64,000 bases of DNA from assembly GCA_021521415.1 (NCBI GenBank), contig JAIQDT010009166.1:1-64000 (forward strand), given 5' to 3'. The translations under genes and the position numbers were made by a program. Position 1 is the first letter of the stretch, and each line of letters starts with the position of its first letter. The DNA comes from Bidens hawaiensis. Its lineage: Eukaryota > Streptophyta > Magnoliopsida > Asterales > Asteraceae. Below are positions 21,914 to 33,766 of the stretch, in pieces. The notes beneath the pieces were generated by a model. It searched no databases. It was not told the origin of the DNA and saw nothing but the letters and a program-made list of their open reading frames with translations.

Positions 21914-24811
21914 TCAAGCATGAACTCCTTCTCTTACACATACCGAAACAACTCTTTGATATTTCTTCACTTCGTCTTTCCAAGCAGGAATATAAAATAT
22001 CTTCTTTTCATTCAGCACTTGCAGATCAGCTTGAGACAAGTTCACTAAATGCATAGGATCATATACTCTCATCAGCTCTTGTTCATCTTCATTCTCCATT
22101 ACTGCTTCAGCTGTTTCACAATCAACATACCACCACTTCAGATCTTTCAGCACATCCTTGGGCATTTGTTTCATCGGCACTTCTTTTAAACAACGGATCG
22201 GCTTATACTTCATGATAATCCAAGGCTTGCCATCTGCTCTCAATCCTCTATCTTTGTCTTCAATAAGTTTTCCCTTTTGTGGTTTCAACAGCTCAAACTT
22301 CTTCTCTTTTATACTTTCCTTCCAAACAATCTTCCCAATGACTCTAGCCATGTTATCATCACTTCTGTTTATCAACCCCAATCTGGCTAAGTCTTTCACT
22401 TCACATTCAGGCAATGTATTCAACGATCTCAACAGCCTTTTGAAGTACTGAACACCATCATACCTCTTAATCACATAGAGCCTCAACTGCTCATAATATA
22501 TCCAGCATATAATCCCCTTTCTCGATTCAGCATAACCTCTAATGTTGTAACTCTTCTTGAACATAGTAGGGACCGCCGGTTTCTTCATTTTTACGAACCA
22601 CTGAGCGTAGCCTTCTTTCCATCTTGGCTGCTCTTCCCATTCCGTCTCATCACTTCCAATCTCTTTACTCATATCTGCCTTATCAACATCCGGAATTTCA
22701 TGCTCAATATTCTCTTCTACAATCTCTCCCTCTTCAATCTCATTATCAATAACTATCTCTGCAACAATCTTCTCTATCTCTTCAATCGGTAATACATCAT
22801 CATCACCTACAAACTCATCATCCATCTCCTCAACTTCCACGACCACCACATCATCACCTGTACCTCCAGCCGCACTTGTTGACTACCCCTGAGATGTGGA
22901 AGTCCCAAGAGCTTGTTCAGTTCTTGGAAACTCTCCACCTGCACCTTTCGATGCATTGGGATCATCGTCTCGATCATTTCACTTCTTCGTCCTCAGCTCA
23001 TCGCCTTTACAGCTCGTCTCCCCCTGAGATGCCAAGAACTGCTTCAAAGAATCAATGATTTTGCCATGTTCTACCAGCAGGGACGACTGTATCTGATTCT
23101 CTGCAACGAGGCGTTGAATAGCATGGGTATGGATAAGATTTACCCTTGATTGTTCTGCCACGACCCGTTCAAGCGCTGCTATTCTCTCCGAATCTGATAA
23201 GGTTGCATCGAAATCAAACCTCAGATATGATATATCTTGAGTGTACTGAGGAGGGATTTCCAATGTAACTGGGACCTCAGAAGTAGGCGTAAACGTAACC
23301 GCAGGTGGCAACGTAACTGACAACCCTGCAGTGGCCACAACCGTCGACTCAATAAATCATGCCACGACCTCCGTTGGAGTAAGAGTTGGAGGTGGCAACG
23401 ATACAATCTCAGGAGTCGAAAGTTGGAATGTAGTGGGTGGGAGGCCGAATGCTGATGAGGTAGCTACCACGGGAACATCTGTGGCGCTTGGCCTTGTAAC
23501 TTGCAATGATGAAGGGACCATTGTCATACCGGACAGTGCGGGTGGGGTGAAACGGACCATCCTTGAGCTCTCACCAGCTCCCGATCCTGCACCTGCCCGT
23601 TCCCTTCTTGATCTGCGAATCAACTGATGTACTTCTTCTTCAAAATCTGACTCGCTGTCATCATCAGTTCTCTTTCTTTTCCCATGAATACGTTCTTGAT
23701 TTACCAAAAATCGTTTCGCTACATTCACATCATTATCAGAATCAGAATCAGCTACCGTTGTAGCTGTCCTAGTCACATTCACACTCGAAACCTGTGCAAT
23801 CGAGACTTGTACATTTTCCTCTGGATCAACCCTCTCCATGTCAAAGAAGCCTTGACCACCAAATTCAGCATCAAGGTCTACATTCTCCTTCGGTGACACA
23901 ACAAGAGCAGCAGGTATAGCTTGAGGTGCTCCAGCCTGTTATGGTGCCGGGTCCCGAAACTCGTCCCCATGAGCTGGCACATACTCCGGGTTGATCAAGT
24001 ACCCGAATAAAGGAGTATGTCGAGAACGGAGCTCAGGTTTGCTCCTCGCACTGGATGATCTGCATTGGGCGAAGATCCTTTTGCTCACACTTTCTACATA
24101 TCTGATCGGGCGGCGCTGAGGTAGCGTGGGAGCAACATTATTCAAGATCATTTGGAGAAATCTTGGATACATGAGAAATCTCTCACGCGCCACCGCTCTT
24201 CTTTGTCGATCTATTTCGTAGAAGACCATCTGACTAAAGCTGTAACGCTTATTATAAGTCAGCGCAGTCATTGCCGACTGCATGGTCGCGCCCATCCCAT
24301 CAGTGCCAGCCTTTCTCCCTGACATGCACACTATCATCACATGCATGAGAAAGCACCACTGGTCTAGCAAAAACCCCTTCCGTCTCTGAGTATCTCCCAA
24401 GGGACCAGAATATCCCATCCTCAGAAACGCACCATCTCGGAATGGAGCCACGAAATCTGTCGGATCGTCTCTCGTCTCATCTCCAAACCTTAAAGCCGCT
24501 CGGATCGGTTCAGATGAGAACTGAACAATCTGATTGTTGACCGTTGCTCGCATCACCGGGGGCTCGACACGACAGTTATATTCCACTGTCTGCCAAAAAT
24601 CCTCAATGTTTGGCAAGGATATCGACAGTGTTGTGGTAATCGCATGGAATATACGCGAGCGGAGTAAGAAGGTGATGATGTCGCGGAAATCATCAACACC
24701 ACTCGCGTCCGGGTCTAATGTTATGTACATGTTATGACCCGGGAAGAACTGTCGTTGGTTGTCTCCTCCATCATCACTACCAGCACCGCCTGCTCCAGCT
24801 ACAGCAGCCAT
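21914..24811 (-). pseudogene. Extra post-pol ORF of C2 (966 codons, four in-frame stops)
   Basis: One frame from ATG at 24811 to the stop at 21914-21916, interrupted only by stops at 23939-23941, 23357-23359, 22979-22981 and 22883-22885, with no frameshift. The N-terminal 290 residues include a block ending F-L-M-Y-P-R-F-L-Q that matches the equivalent block in C1. A Ser/Pro/acidic linker follows, then a coiled coil (about 23020-23180), an acidic segment (22690-22849) and a C-terminal domain with several Trp and the phrase Y-D-P-M-H-L-V-N-L-S. I see no signal peptide, membrane segment or fusion peptide, so the name env-like would not be justified. It could be a structural, chaperone or targeting protein; function unknown. 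Confidence 0.8.
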
Positions 24812-24849
24812 TTCTGCAACAAACAGGCTAAGTTAGATAAACGTCAAGG

Positions 24850-25130
24850 CAAATCACAAGTTCGCCTCTTACCATGAGCGAAGTTGTGATTTATTCTGTA
24901 TAGGCGAAGTTAGAGGTGGGGCGAAGTTGGGAACAACTTCGCCTCAACTTGAACTTCGTCTGTTAACTGTTAAGTAAAAAGGGCCAGGCGAAGTTAATGA
25001 TAACTTCTCCTAACCACAACATCGCCTCATATACTGTTGCATAATTAATTATCAGGCGAAGTTAAACCTCAGGCGAAGTTAAGAATAACTTCGCCTAACC
25101 TGTAAGTTCGCCTGAATATGAATCGGCAAC
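24850..25130. repeat. Cluster of GCGAAGTT/AACTTCGC motifs upstream of the extra ORF
   Basis: At least nine copies of GGCGAAGTT or its inverse within 280 bp, several arranged as inverted pairs around short loops (for example near 24922-24950 and 25070-25110). A further pair is at 25500-25557. The same motif makes up hairpins in the LTRs and leader of this element. Confidence 0.8.
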
Positions 25131-26814
25131 AGTTAGGTTTTCGAATCGACGTGTAGTTGGTGAATTTGGAGATTGAGGATCTCGTAAAACATGTTTTTAT
25201 GAAGTTCTAGACGATCAATATGATTACGACCACGTAATAACAAGTTTGAAAATCGGGTATTGAGTTTTCGAATAAGCGAGGTCGAGAATCGGGTCAAAAC
25301 GACCGATGATTAACGGCAATAACATTGATTATACGATACTATCACCCTACACACCTTTAGATCGAGTTAGAACTGAGAAAGTGTAACACAGATTAATCGA
25401 GATCGATAAGTTCGCTTAGGGTTTCAGTGAGTAAGTTCGCCGATTTGAAAATAATGAACAGTCTGACCTTAAAAATCCATTATATAGGGGCGGAGTTATA
25501 CCGACGAAGTTATGGATAACTTCGCCTATGGCAGGCGAAGTTAGGGACAACTTCGCCGATATTTTACAAAACAAACCCCATAATTTGAACAATTTGCAAT
25601 TAAGTTTTAAAACAACCTTTAAAGCGTTAAATGATACGATCAAGACCAAGTAACCAGGTATAAAATCATACAACTACATAAGTAGAAAAATTTTAACAAT
25701 ATAGTACACGAGATCAAATTTCAGTCTCGACAAGGACTACCATGTTTTAGAAAAGATCCGAACAGGAATCATACTAATTACGTGACTGTCACACAGATCC
25801 GTGTTCAGCTGTATTATGACATAAAGAAACAGGTTGTAAGCAGGTAAATAACTTAAAATGGTTTTCATCGTTTCTGTGATACGGGTTGGGTTCAATTAAG
25901 CTCAAAACTTAAGTGGGCAACAACTCAGAGATTATGATGCCTCCTATCTATTCTCAAAGCGTATTTGGCTTTCCTCAAGTCACCCCGAGTTGACCTCTAC
26001 CCGTAGTGTCTGATTAAATAGTAAGTACTCTTCGATCTTTAGACTCTTCATCCCGTTCTCTTTCTTACATCTTGATTGAGAAGTATGAACATTATGAACT
26101 CTAGAATGTCTCAACTTCAGAGTAGTAAACAACTGCAAGTCCTGAATCTGGATCACTGCAGTTTCTTGACACGCTATCTTCACGGGAATCAGAACACTCA
26201 CGGGCTCGTGTATGACTGGGTAATCGCTTTTCTGCCTATCATTCGGAAAGATATATATGGAGGCATACACAACTCTTAAGGAGTTTCCACGTAAAATCGA
26301 GTAGATTTAGTTAGTATCACATCTACTTTTACGCACCATAAGAAGCTACCATGACATACAATGACTGTTCTAAAGTCTTTTTGGCCGAATAACTTCACTA
26401 GTTAAGCACACAGAATCAGTATTCTATCACTTTCCAAGGTTGGATCAATTTTCTGTTAAACATAGTAAAGGAACTTCTTACGAAGTAGTAGACTTGAAAA
26501 ATAATTTCATCTCCCAAAAAAAGTTTTATGACTTCTATCGCCCCGATCAAGTCGAAGTCTTCAGGTAAACGGCTATCCTGAAGATCCAATGGATCAGCTG
26601 GACCGACCACATACGAGTATGTGTCCTTCTAACTAAGTATGAATGACTAATTTTCAGCGAAAGAATAAAAACACATCATAAACCTCCCCGGTCACTTTTA
26701 GTCATCTGGTTAATGGCTATCCTCATATTCTACAAGTAGAAATGAGGACCCAACATATCCGAAGATATGTCTTTCACACTGAGGCAACCGACATAATTCT
26801 AAGCGATAGTGACG

Positions 26815-26834
26815 TTTTTTTTTTTTTTTTTTTT
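26815..26834 (-). repeat. A20 tract just after pol stop
   Basis: A homopolymer of 20 T on the plus strand reads as A20 on the element strand, starting about 20 bases after the pol stop codon. Confidence 0.9.
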
Positions 26835-26855
26835 AAACAAAAACACAAAACACGG

Positions 26856-29800
26856 TTACTCGGGATTGATCATCCCATTCAGCTCAACAAGGTTTTGAAA
26901 ACGAGTTTTGTCAAACGCTTTAGTAAACAAGTCAGCGAAATTATCTAACGTATCAACCTTTTCGAGCACAATCAATTTCTTCTCAGCACAATCCCGTATA
27001 AAATGATGACGGATGTCAATGTATTTAGTTTTACTGTGCTTTACGGGATTGTTAGTTACTGTGATAGCAGCAGTGTTATCAATGCAAATAGGAGTATGAG
27101 TGAAATTCAGACCATAATCGTGCAATTGCTGTTGAATCCAAAGAACCTGGGAGCAGCAGTTCGATGCTGCCATGTATTCTGATTCACAGGTTAAAATGGC
27201 GACTGAGGTCTGCTTCTTGCACTGCCATGACACTAATCTGCCTCCAAGAAACTGACATCCACCTGTTGTTGACTTCCGATTCTGATTGCATCCTCCATAA
27301 TCAGAATATGTGTAGGCGACCAACTCCAAGTCTCCTCCTCTCGTGTACCACAACCCCAGCTTAGGTTTGCCTTTGAGATAGCGCAATATCCTCTTCGCAC
27401 CCTTCAAATGAGATTCCTTTGGGTTTTCCTGAAAGCGTGCACAAAGACAAACTGCAAACATAATATCAGGTCTAGAAGCAGTTAAGTACATTAAAGAACC
27501 TATTATTGCCCGATATTGGGTTGGGTCAACGTCTGCATCACTGTCTGAATCAGCAACCAATTTATGGTTGACGCAGACCGGAGTATCAAATGGAGTGCTG
27601 TCCTCCATCTGGAAGCGTTTGAGAACATCATTGACATACTTAGTCTGATGAATGAACATCCCATCTTTCTTCTGATCAACCTGCAGTCCTAAAAAGAAAG
27701 TTAGTTCACCCATAGCACTCATTTCAAATCTCTTATTCATGACGGCCTCAAACTCCTGACACATGGCGACTTTTGATGCAGCAAAGATGATGTCGTCCAC
27801 GTAGACTTGCACCAGAAGAAAGTCGCTTCCTTTACTCTTAAAGAATAGTGTGCTATCGATCTTTCCCCTTTCAAACTCATTCTCAAACAAGTAGTCGGAT
27901 AGTGTAGAGTACCAGGCACGAGGGGCCTGATGTAGCCCATACAGTGATTTACTTAGCTTGTATACGTGATCAGGAAAGTCTGGGTCAGGAAAACCCGGAG
28001 GTTGCTCAACATACACAACCTCATCGACTTTACCGTTAAGGAACGCACTCTTCACGTCTAACTGAAATACTTTCATCTCCTTGTGTGCAGCAAATGCCAA
28101 AAACAATCGAATGGCTTCCAATCTCGCCACAGGAGCAAACACCTCATTGTAATCGATCCCCTCTTGCTGATTAAAACCTTTTACAACCAGCCTCGCCTTG
28201 TTCCAGATAATAATCCCTTTCTCATCTCTCTTGCATTTGAAAACCCATTTTGTGCCAATCGCATGCACATCCTTCGGTTTTGCAACCAAATTCCATACCT
28301 CCATCTTCTTGAACTGGGATAACTCTTCCTGCATGGCTTCGACCCACGAGCTGTCCTTGAGAGCCATTTGATAGTTCTTTGGTTCAATCTGGATGATGAA
28401 GCAGGTGTACAAGCATTCTTTAATGATGCCTGATTCTTTAATACTTGTGTAAACACAGGTGTGCTCATTCAAGCTTTGTCTTGTTTGTACACCGTCAGAC
28501 AGATCACCTATCACGTTCTCCAAAGGGTGATTTTTGTGAATTCTCGTAGTCGGAACCGAACTGACTTGTAGATTTTCTTCCAGGTTTGAAGGTATCTCAT
28601 CAATGGGTGATTGTTGTTGAGAGTGAAACGGATTGAAGAATTCCTCTTCTGTAGAGGCAGAAGGGGTATCGACAGCATTTGACGAGGAAGGCTGACATTC
28701 ATCATACTGCGGTCGTTGCACCAAAGTGTCTTCCTCATCGTAAATCAACTTCGTAGCAATTCTCTCATCAACTTCTGCACAATCCAAATAAGGCATGTTA
28801 AAAGATTTAAAAAGCCTATCATAGTCGAAAACCCCAGCGGGTCCCGTGCTTGGTTTTGGTGATTTGTAACTTGTGATATCAGTGTTACACACCACCTCAA
28901 CGTTGCTGTTCGATGTATTAAAGACTCGTCTGTTGGGAGTCCCAACAACATATCCGACTAAAATACCTTCGTCGGCTATTTCTCCAAATTTAGAATTTGT
29001 CTTTAATATCGAACACGGGGACCCGAATGGTTCGAGACCACTCAAGTTGGGCTTTCTCCCATGCATAAGTTCATAACATGTTTTATTCAGTCTTTTAACA
29101 GTTAAAACTCTATTAAGGATATAACAGGCTGTTGCAACAGCTTCAGCCCAGAACACCACAATAAGTTTCGAATCAGCCAGCATGGTTCTGGCTCCTTCAA
29201 TTAGCGTTCTGTTCTTCCTCTCAGCCACTCCATTTTGTTGCGGAGTATACGGAGCGCTGTACTAGTGTTCTATCCCTTTCTGTAAGCAGAAGATCTCCAT
29301 CTCATAATTTTTGAACTCTGTCCCATTGTCACTCCTGATGTATTTAACCCTTTTCCCCATGATATTCTCAACCTTGGTAATCAAATTTTTTACCATCTGA
29401 ACCGTTTCATCCTTTGACTTCAAGAAATATACCCAAGAATATCGAGAGAAATCATCAGTTATCACCAAGCAGTATGATGTTCCATCTAGACTTTTTACAT
29501 TCACGGGACCGAAGAGATCCATGTGAAGTAGGTCTAGGGTACTGACTATAGAATTAACCTTCTTGGTGTGATGGGTTTTCTTGTGTTGTTTTCCCTTTTT
29601 GCATGATAGGCATTGGTCTTCAAAGTTGAAGTTCTTCAAGGGAACACCCAGCACCAGCCCATTCTTGACAATGTAGTTCATTTTCCGAAGATGAATATGC
29701 CCCATTCTTCTATGCCATAATTCGGACTCCGATTCAGTTGCTTTTGACAGAAGACACGATTCTTCTGTTGCCATCTCAGTCGACCTCATGTCCATAATAT

Positions 29801-30583
29801 ACGTATTCTTTTCTCTTGGAGCCTTCATAACTATCCAATCCTCTGGTATCTTGAAACCAGGATACAGCACGATCGCTTCATTCTTGGTAAAGTGCACGGT
29901 GTAATCTTTGTCACAGATCTGCGATACACTCAGCAGATTATGCTTCAGTTCTTCAACGAAATTCACTTTCTCTAAAGTCATTTTTCCATTAGTCACCGTC
30001 CCAATTCCAGTAATTCTTCAACCGCTCTCACCAGCAAAACTCACTCTTCCTCCTTGAACAGGTTTCCATTCGTGTAACAAATTCTTGTTACCCGTCATGT
30101 GCCGGGAACAGCCGCTATCCACAACCCATAGATTGTTTGCAGCCCTGTTCAACTGTTCCTGCACGATTAAAGCAGAGGATTAAAATCTGGGGACCCAAGA
30201 CATATTGGTCTTGGGTCGATACATCTCGTACTTTGGCTGTCCAAAGTTAGTATCAGGATAATTTCTGTAAGTCCTAAAAGGATACCTTCTTGTAGATTGA
30301 CTATGAGGCCATCCAAACCATTGTGAATTAAATGAATTATTACATATGGTTTGGTTGTTAGCAGTGAAAAACTGAGATCGTTTTCTTTGAAAACCTGGAT
30401 TAGTCCAATTTCTGAACTTTGATGAGTTTTCATTTTTTCCATTATTGTACTTACTATTAGTTCTGTTCTCAGTTTTTGAAGGCATCATACCTCTGAATCT
30501 CTGCTTCAGAGGGCAATCAGCAAATAGGTGTCCTAATTGATTACATCTGAAACAACTCCTGTGTTCAACTTTCTTTTCAATAG
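26856..30583 (-). pseudogene. Pol of C2: zinc knuckle tail, protease, integrase, RT, RNase H
   Basis: A single frame from about 30583 to the stop at 26856 with in-frame stops at 30180-30182, 30018-30020 and 29262-29264. A CCHC motif (C-F-R-C-N-Q-L-G-H-L-F-A-D-C, about 30500-30545) precedes protease D-S-G-C-S near 30115. Integrase has its HHCC site (29650-29720), M-D-L-F-G-P, S-D-N-G-T-E-F and [11 protein letters not shown] has Y-V-D-D (residues 476-479 of the last open segment), and RNase H has the usual D, E, D residues in S-D-Y-G-G, E-S-E-Y and a final H-H-F-I block. The lesions are three single nonsense codons, so decay is mild. It is translated from the gag-pol RNA in family members. Confidence 0.92.
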
Positions 30584-32800
30584 TTTTTTTGATGTTGAGG
30601 CCGCATTACTGCCCGTTTGTCTTACATATGGTGGGACATACGGGTTTAGTGGAGAATTCTTTTCATTTGATATATGTTCCTCTCCACGTTTTGGTAATAC
30701 TGCCTCTTCTTTTGTCTCACTCGACTCGGATGACTTGTCCGAGTTTGATGAGACAGGACTAGGAACAGAAATCTTAACACTCGAAACAGGCTTACTTGTT
30801 TCGCCTTTACTAACTTCTGGTTCTTTAATAGTAACCTTAACCGGAACTGTCTAACCAAAATCAACATCAACAGATTTCTGATTACTAGGATCATAAATAT
30901 AGTTATGATTGTAAGGTGGTGGAACTTCATGATATCCAATTCCTCCCCTTTTAACTGGGGAACCTTGATCACTAACGAGGTGATCAAGTATAGCGGAGGA
31001 ATTTCTAAATTGCTCAAGCTTTCTGTTAAGTTCCACCACTTTCACCTGGTGATCAGCTATCTGTTTATCCCTTTCAGCTATTAGTTTGGTTTTCTCTTCT
31101 AACACTTCATAGCTAAGATCAATTACTTGAATTTTTTCAGCTAAATTTGCTTTAAGACTTCTAATATCTTTCGCACTAGCTTTTATTTTTACCTTATAAC
31201 TGTTTTCTCTAGCTTTAGTGAAATGATGATCTTCTTTTATTGTTTTAAATTGAGCATCCAAACTAACAAACTGATCAGTTATAGTTGTCAATTGTTCAGA
31301 CAGATTTTCACATTTCGTACAAGGGAGTTTAGTACTTACCTCGGTGAGCTGGTCTGTCACTTTTGCCATGTAAGCTTCATTTTCTCCAGTTACTTTCTCA
31401 CTTCCTGCAGTTTCGATGTTCGCTAAATTGGCCTGTTCGAACACTTCCTCAACATGCAGATTCCAGTTGTACTCCCCGTTTTGTCTGGATATCATGGCTC
31501 TATTCTCATTACTTCCACCACTCTGTTGTGTAGACCTGGTCTGACTGCGTTCTACACGTTCATTTGTGCACTCCTTCGCAAAGTGGCCATTCTGTTGACA
31601 GTTGTAACACCTAGCCTTCGACTTATCAAACCCTGGTCTTTCACCCACAAACTTCCTACCAGTCTTCTTCATAAACCGTTTAACCCTTCTCACAATCATC
31701 GCCATCTGCCACTGCAGATCCATCTCTTCCAGATCATCAGCGTCGATCTGATCATAGTCTTCGTCTAACGTTGCAGGATCAACAATCTTGCCTTGAATGT
31801 AATTTTCATACGAAGCAATGAAAGATGCATAGAGAGCAAACTGATGTTCAGCAGATTTAACACTCATGGGCATCTTAGAGTAGTTGTTGTTAGGAACACT
31901 TGAGGAAAAACTACTCTTGGTTGCTTGAGGTTTAGAAACATTTGATGCACCAGCTACAAAACACACATCACCATTCATGTTGAGAGATACATGTCCTTCA
32001 TGTGTTGAGTTAGCGCCCGACTCTCCCTTTGAGTAGTAAGCAGATGATTCAGACTTCGAACTTGAACTTGCATTAACTTTTGCACCATACATTCCTGGAT
32101 CCTGAACCTGATCAGTTGGTGTCTCTTTACGAACCATGTTAAGTTCAAAAGTTCTTAGTTTGTTGACTGCTGTTTCCAAGTCATAGTCGGCAAACTCTTT
32201 GTCTTCTCTCATCAAGACAGTGTACAACTCCCATTTCGGTGGGAGAGCATCAAGAAGCTTTTCTACGATTTCATCTTCTTTGTAAGCAATGGAATAATTG
32301 CTGAATTCGGTCATCAGATGATAATATCTCGTGATGATATCATCAAGTGATTCATTCTTCAGATACTTGAACACCGAGAATTGGGTTTTGAGAAGTTTAA
32401 TCTTTGATGCACGAATCCCCACATTACCCTCAAATCGGTTTTCAAGTGCTTCCAAAAGCTCTCTAGCAGTTTTATACTTCCTGAAGGTGTGAAGAATTTC
32501 TTGTGGAAGAGCCATTGTTATTGCTGCATGAGCTTTGCTTTCAGCCTCATACATTTTCTTTTCTTCTTCTTCCATCTTATTGTATTTCTTAATCTGATCA
32601 CGACCCTCATACTCAGCAGTTGGTGGAATGTATCCATCTTGAATGCACACCCACATTTTAGCATCTTGGTACTTGACATATTGTTCAAACCGATCTTTCC
32701 ACGCTACGAAATCGGTTCCATTCAGCATCTTCGGTGCCTTAGTAGCTGAACCCGCTTCAACTTCCATCTTCACCAGTTCCGTAATGTTTATTGAAGTCAT
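30584..32800 (-). pseudogene. Gag of C2
   Basis: The open part, 32800-30851, gives 649 codons: a UBN2-type copia Gag core (residues 20-230; W-K-D-R-F-E, L-P-P-K-W), a CCHC knuckle at 398-411 and a long coiled coil at about 480-610. After the stop at 30851-30853 the frame continues to a run of seven T (30584-30590), where a one-base change moves it into the frame of pol and the second zinc knuckle. A complete ancestral gag-pol would have been one reading frame. The long coiled coil and two separated knuckles suit the SIRE lineage. Confidence 0.9.
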
Positions 32801-33340
32801 CTTTCACGAAACACAAAGAAACCCGAAAAATAAAAATTTTATTCTTAACAGTACTGTAGGCGAAGTTGTGGATAACTTCGCTTAAGTCTTAACTTCGCTG
32901 GAATTCTTAACTTCTCTTCCTTTTTAAATTCGCCTGATTTGGCGAAGTTGTGAATAACTTCGCTTAAGTTAAGCGAACTTGTGAGGTAGGCGAAGTTGTG
33001 GATAACTTCGCTTGAGATAAGCGAACTGGTGAGGTTGTGGATAACTTCGCTTGAGATAAGCGAACTTGTGAGGGTTTCGGCGAAGTTGTGGATAACTTCG
33101 CTTAACCTTATATCTTCGTCGAAACCCTACTAACAGTGACGGCAACTTCGCCTGATGAACACGATGTTTTTGCAGGTTTGATTTCTGGATTTTGTGAGGT
33201 ATGTGAAGGTGTTATGGGTTGTTTTTTATGGTGGGAGGTGAGTAGGACACAAAAACTCGGTAAACTCGTCCCGCGAATAGTCGAACGGAACGATTTCTAC
33301 ACCCGCGTGATAATCCCGAACAACACAATCACGAGCAAAA
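32801..33340 (-). promoter_or_regulatory. 5' leader of C2 with repeated hairpins
   Basis: The untranslated leader between primer site and gag holds four full copies of a near-palindrome, GCGAAGTT-six-base loop-AACTTCGC (32860, 32942, 32990, 33080), plus one half copy at 33034. AAGCGAACTTGTGAGG phrases are interleaved. In the genomic RNA these would form a row of 8-bp stem-loops. They might act in dimerisation, packaging or translation; that is inference. Confidence 0.75.
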
Positions 33341-33352
33341 GCTCTGATACCA
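33341..33352 (-). other. Primer-binding site of C2 (initiator Met tRNA)
   Basis: Minus-strand TGGTATCAGAGC, two bases from the LTR edge at 33355. Confidence 0.92.
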
Positions 33353-33354
33353 AT

Positions 33355-33766
33355 TGTAGGTTCCCAGCCGGATTTACACGGAATATCTCGTTCTACGTAG
33401 GTGCGGAATCCCTACGTAAGACGTTACGAGCGTAGAAGACGATACGAGCTAACGCAATCAAACACACGTTACAATAAACAAAGACACGTTGTACTGCAAC
33501 CGAAAACACGTGATATCAATCACAAACACTGGACAACTCGTTACAACTCGATACCATGATTAACTCAACTCAGCCGTAACCTAGCTGATTATATAGGCGA
33601 CAACTTCGCCTAGCATGTTCAGGCGAAGTTGTCCCTAACTTCGCTTGTTCCACAAGTTCGCCTATATCAAGCGAACTTGTGAGAACTTCGCTTACATACA
33701 TAACACAAATCCAACTAACACGATTACAGACACTTGACACTGAACTACTGACATCATGCACCAACA
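33355..33766 (-). repeat. 5' LTR of C2 (412 bp)
   Basis: Same ends and length as 21421-21832. In element orientation the inverted AACTTCGCC/GGCGAAGTT pair (arms of 11 bp at about 33600-33632) lies directly upstream of the TATA box, in U3. Confidence 0.95.
33588..33595 (-). promoter_or_regulatory. TATA box of C2 5' LTR
   Basis: Minus-strand TATATAAT in the context GCCTATATAATCAGC. It lies 5 bp from the U3 inverted repeat. The 3' LTR has the same box with a changed neighbouring base. Confidence 0.6.

Larger units (their letters stand above)
24812..26855 (-). other. Post-pol spacer of C2, non-coding
   Basis: Two kilobases between pol and the extra ORF with no supported gene. It holds the GCGAAGTT motif clusters (24850-25130 and 25500-25560) and a run of 20 T at 26815-26834. 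It may carry a second promoter or a splice acceptor for the extra ORF, but nothing here proves either. Confidence 0.6.
21421..33766 (-). mobile_element. Ty1/Copia element C2, SIRE-like, complete (12,346 bp)
   Basis: Minus-strand order: LTR (33355-33766), primer site, leader with hairpins, gag (32800), protease-integrase-RT-RNase H (to 26856), a 2-kb spacer, a 966-codon extra ORF (24811-21914), polypurine tract and LTR (21421-21832). An extra ORF 3' of pol and a long Gag are typical of the SIRE/Sirevirus lineage. Flanks CAAAA (21416-21420) and GAAAA (33767-33771) match at four of five bases and are the likely target duplication. Both 412-bp LTRs are very similar. Stops in gag-pol show that it is not autonomous now. 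Confidence 0.93.

Noticed and set aside
21914..24811. Envelope glycoprotein of a plant retrovirus
   Set aside because: No signal peptide, membrane segment or furin-type site is visible; position after pol is not enough.
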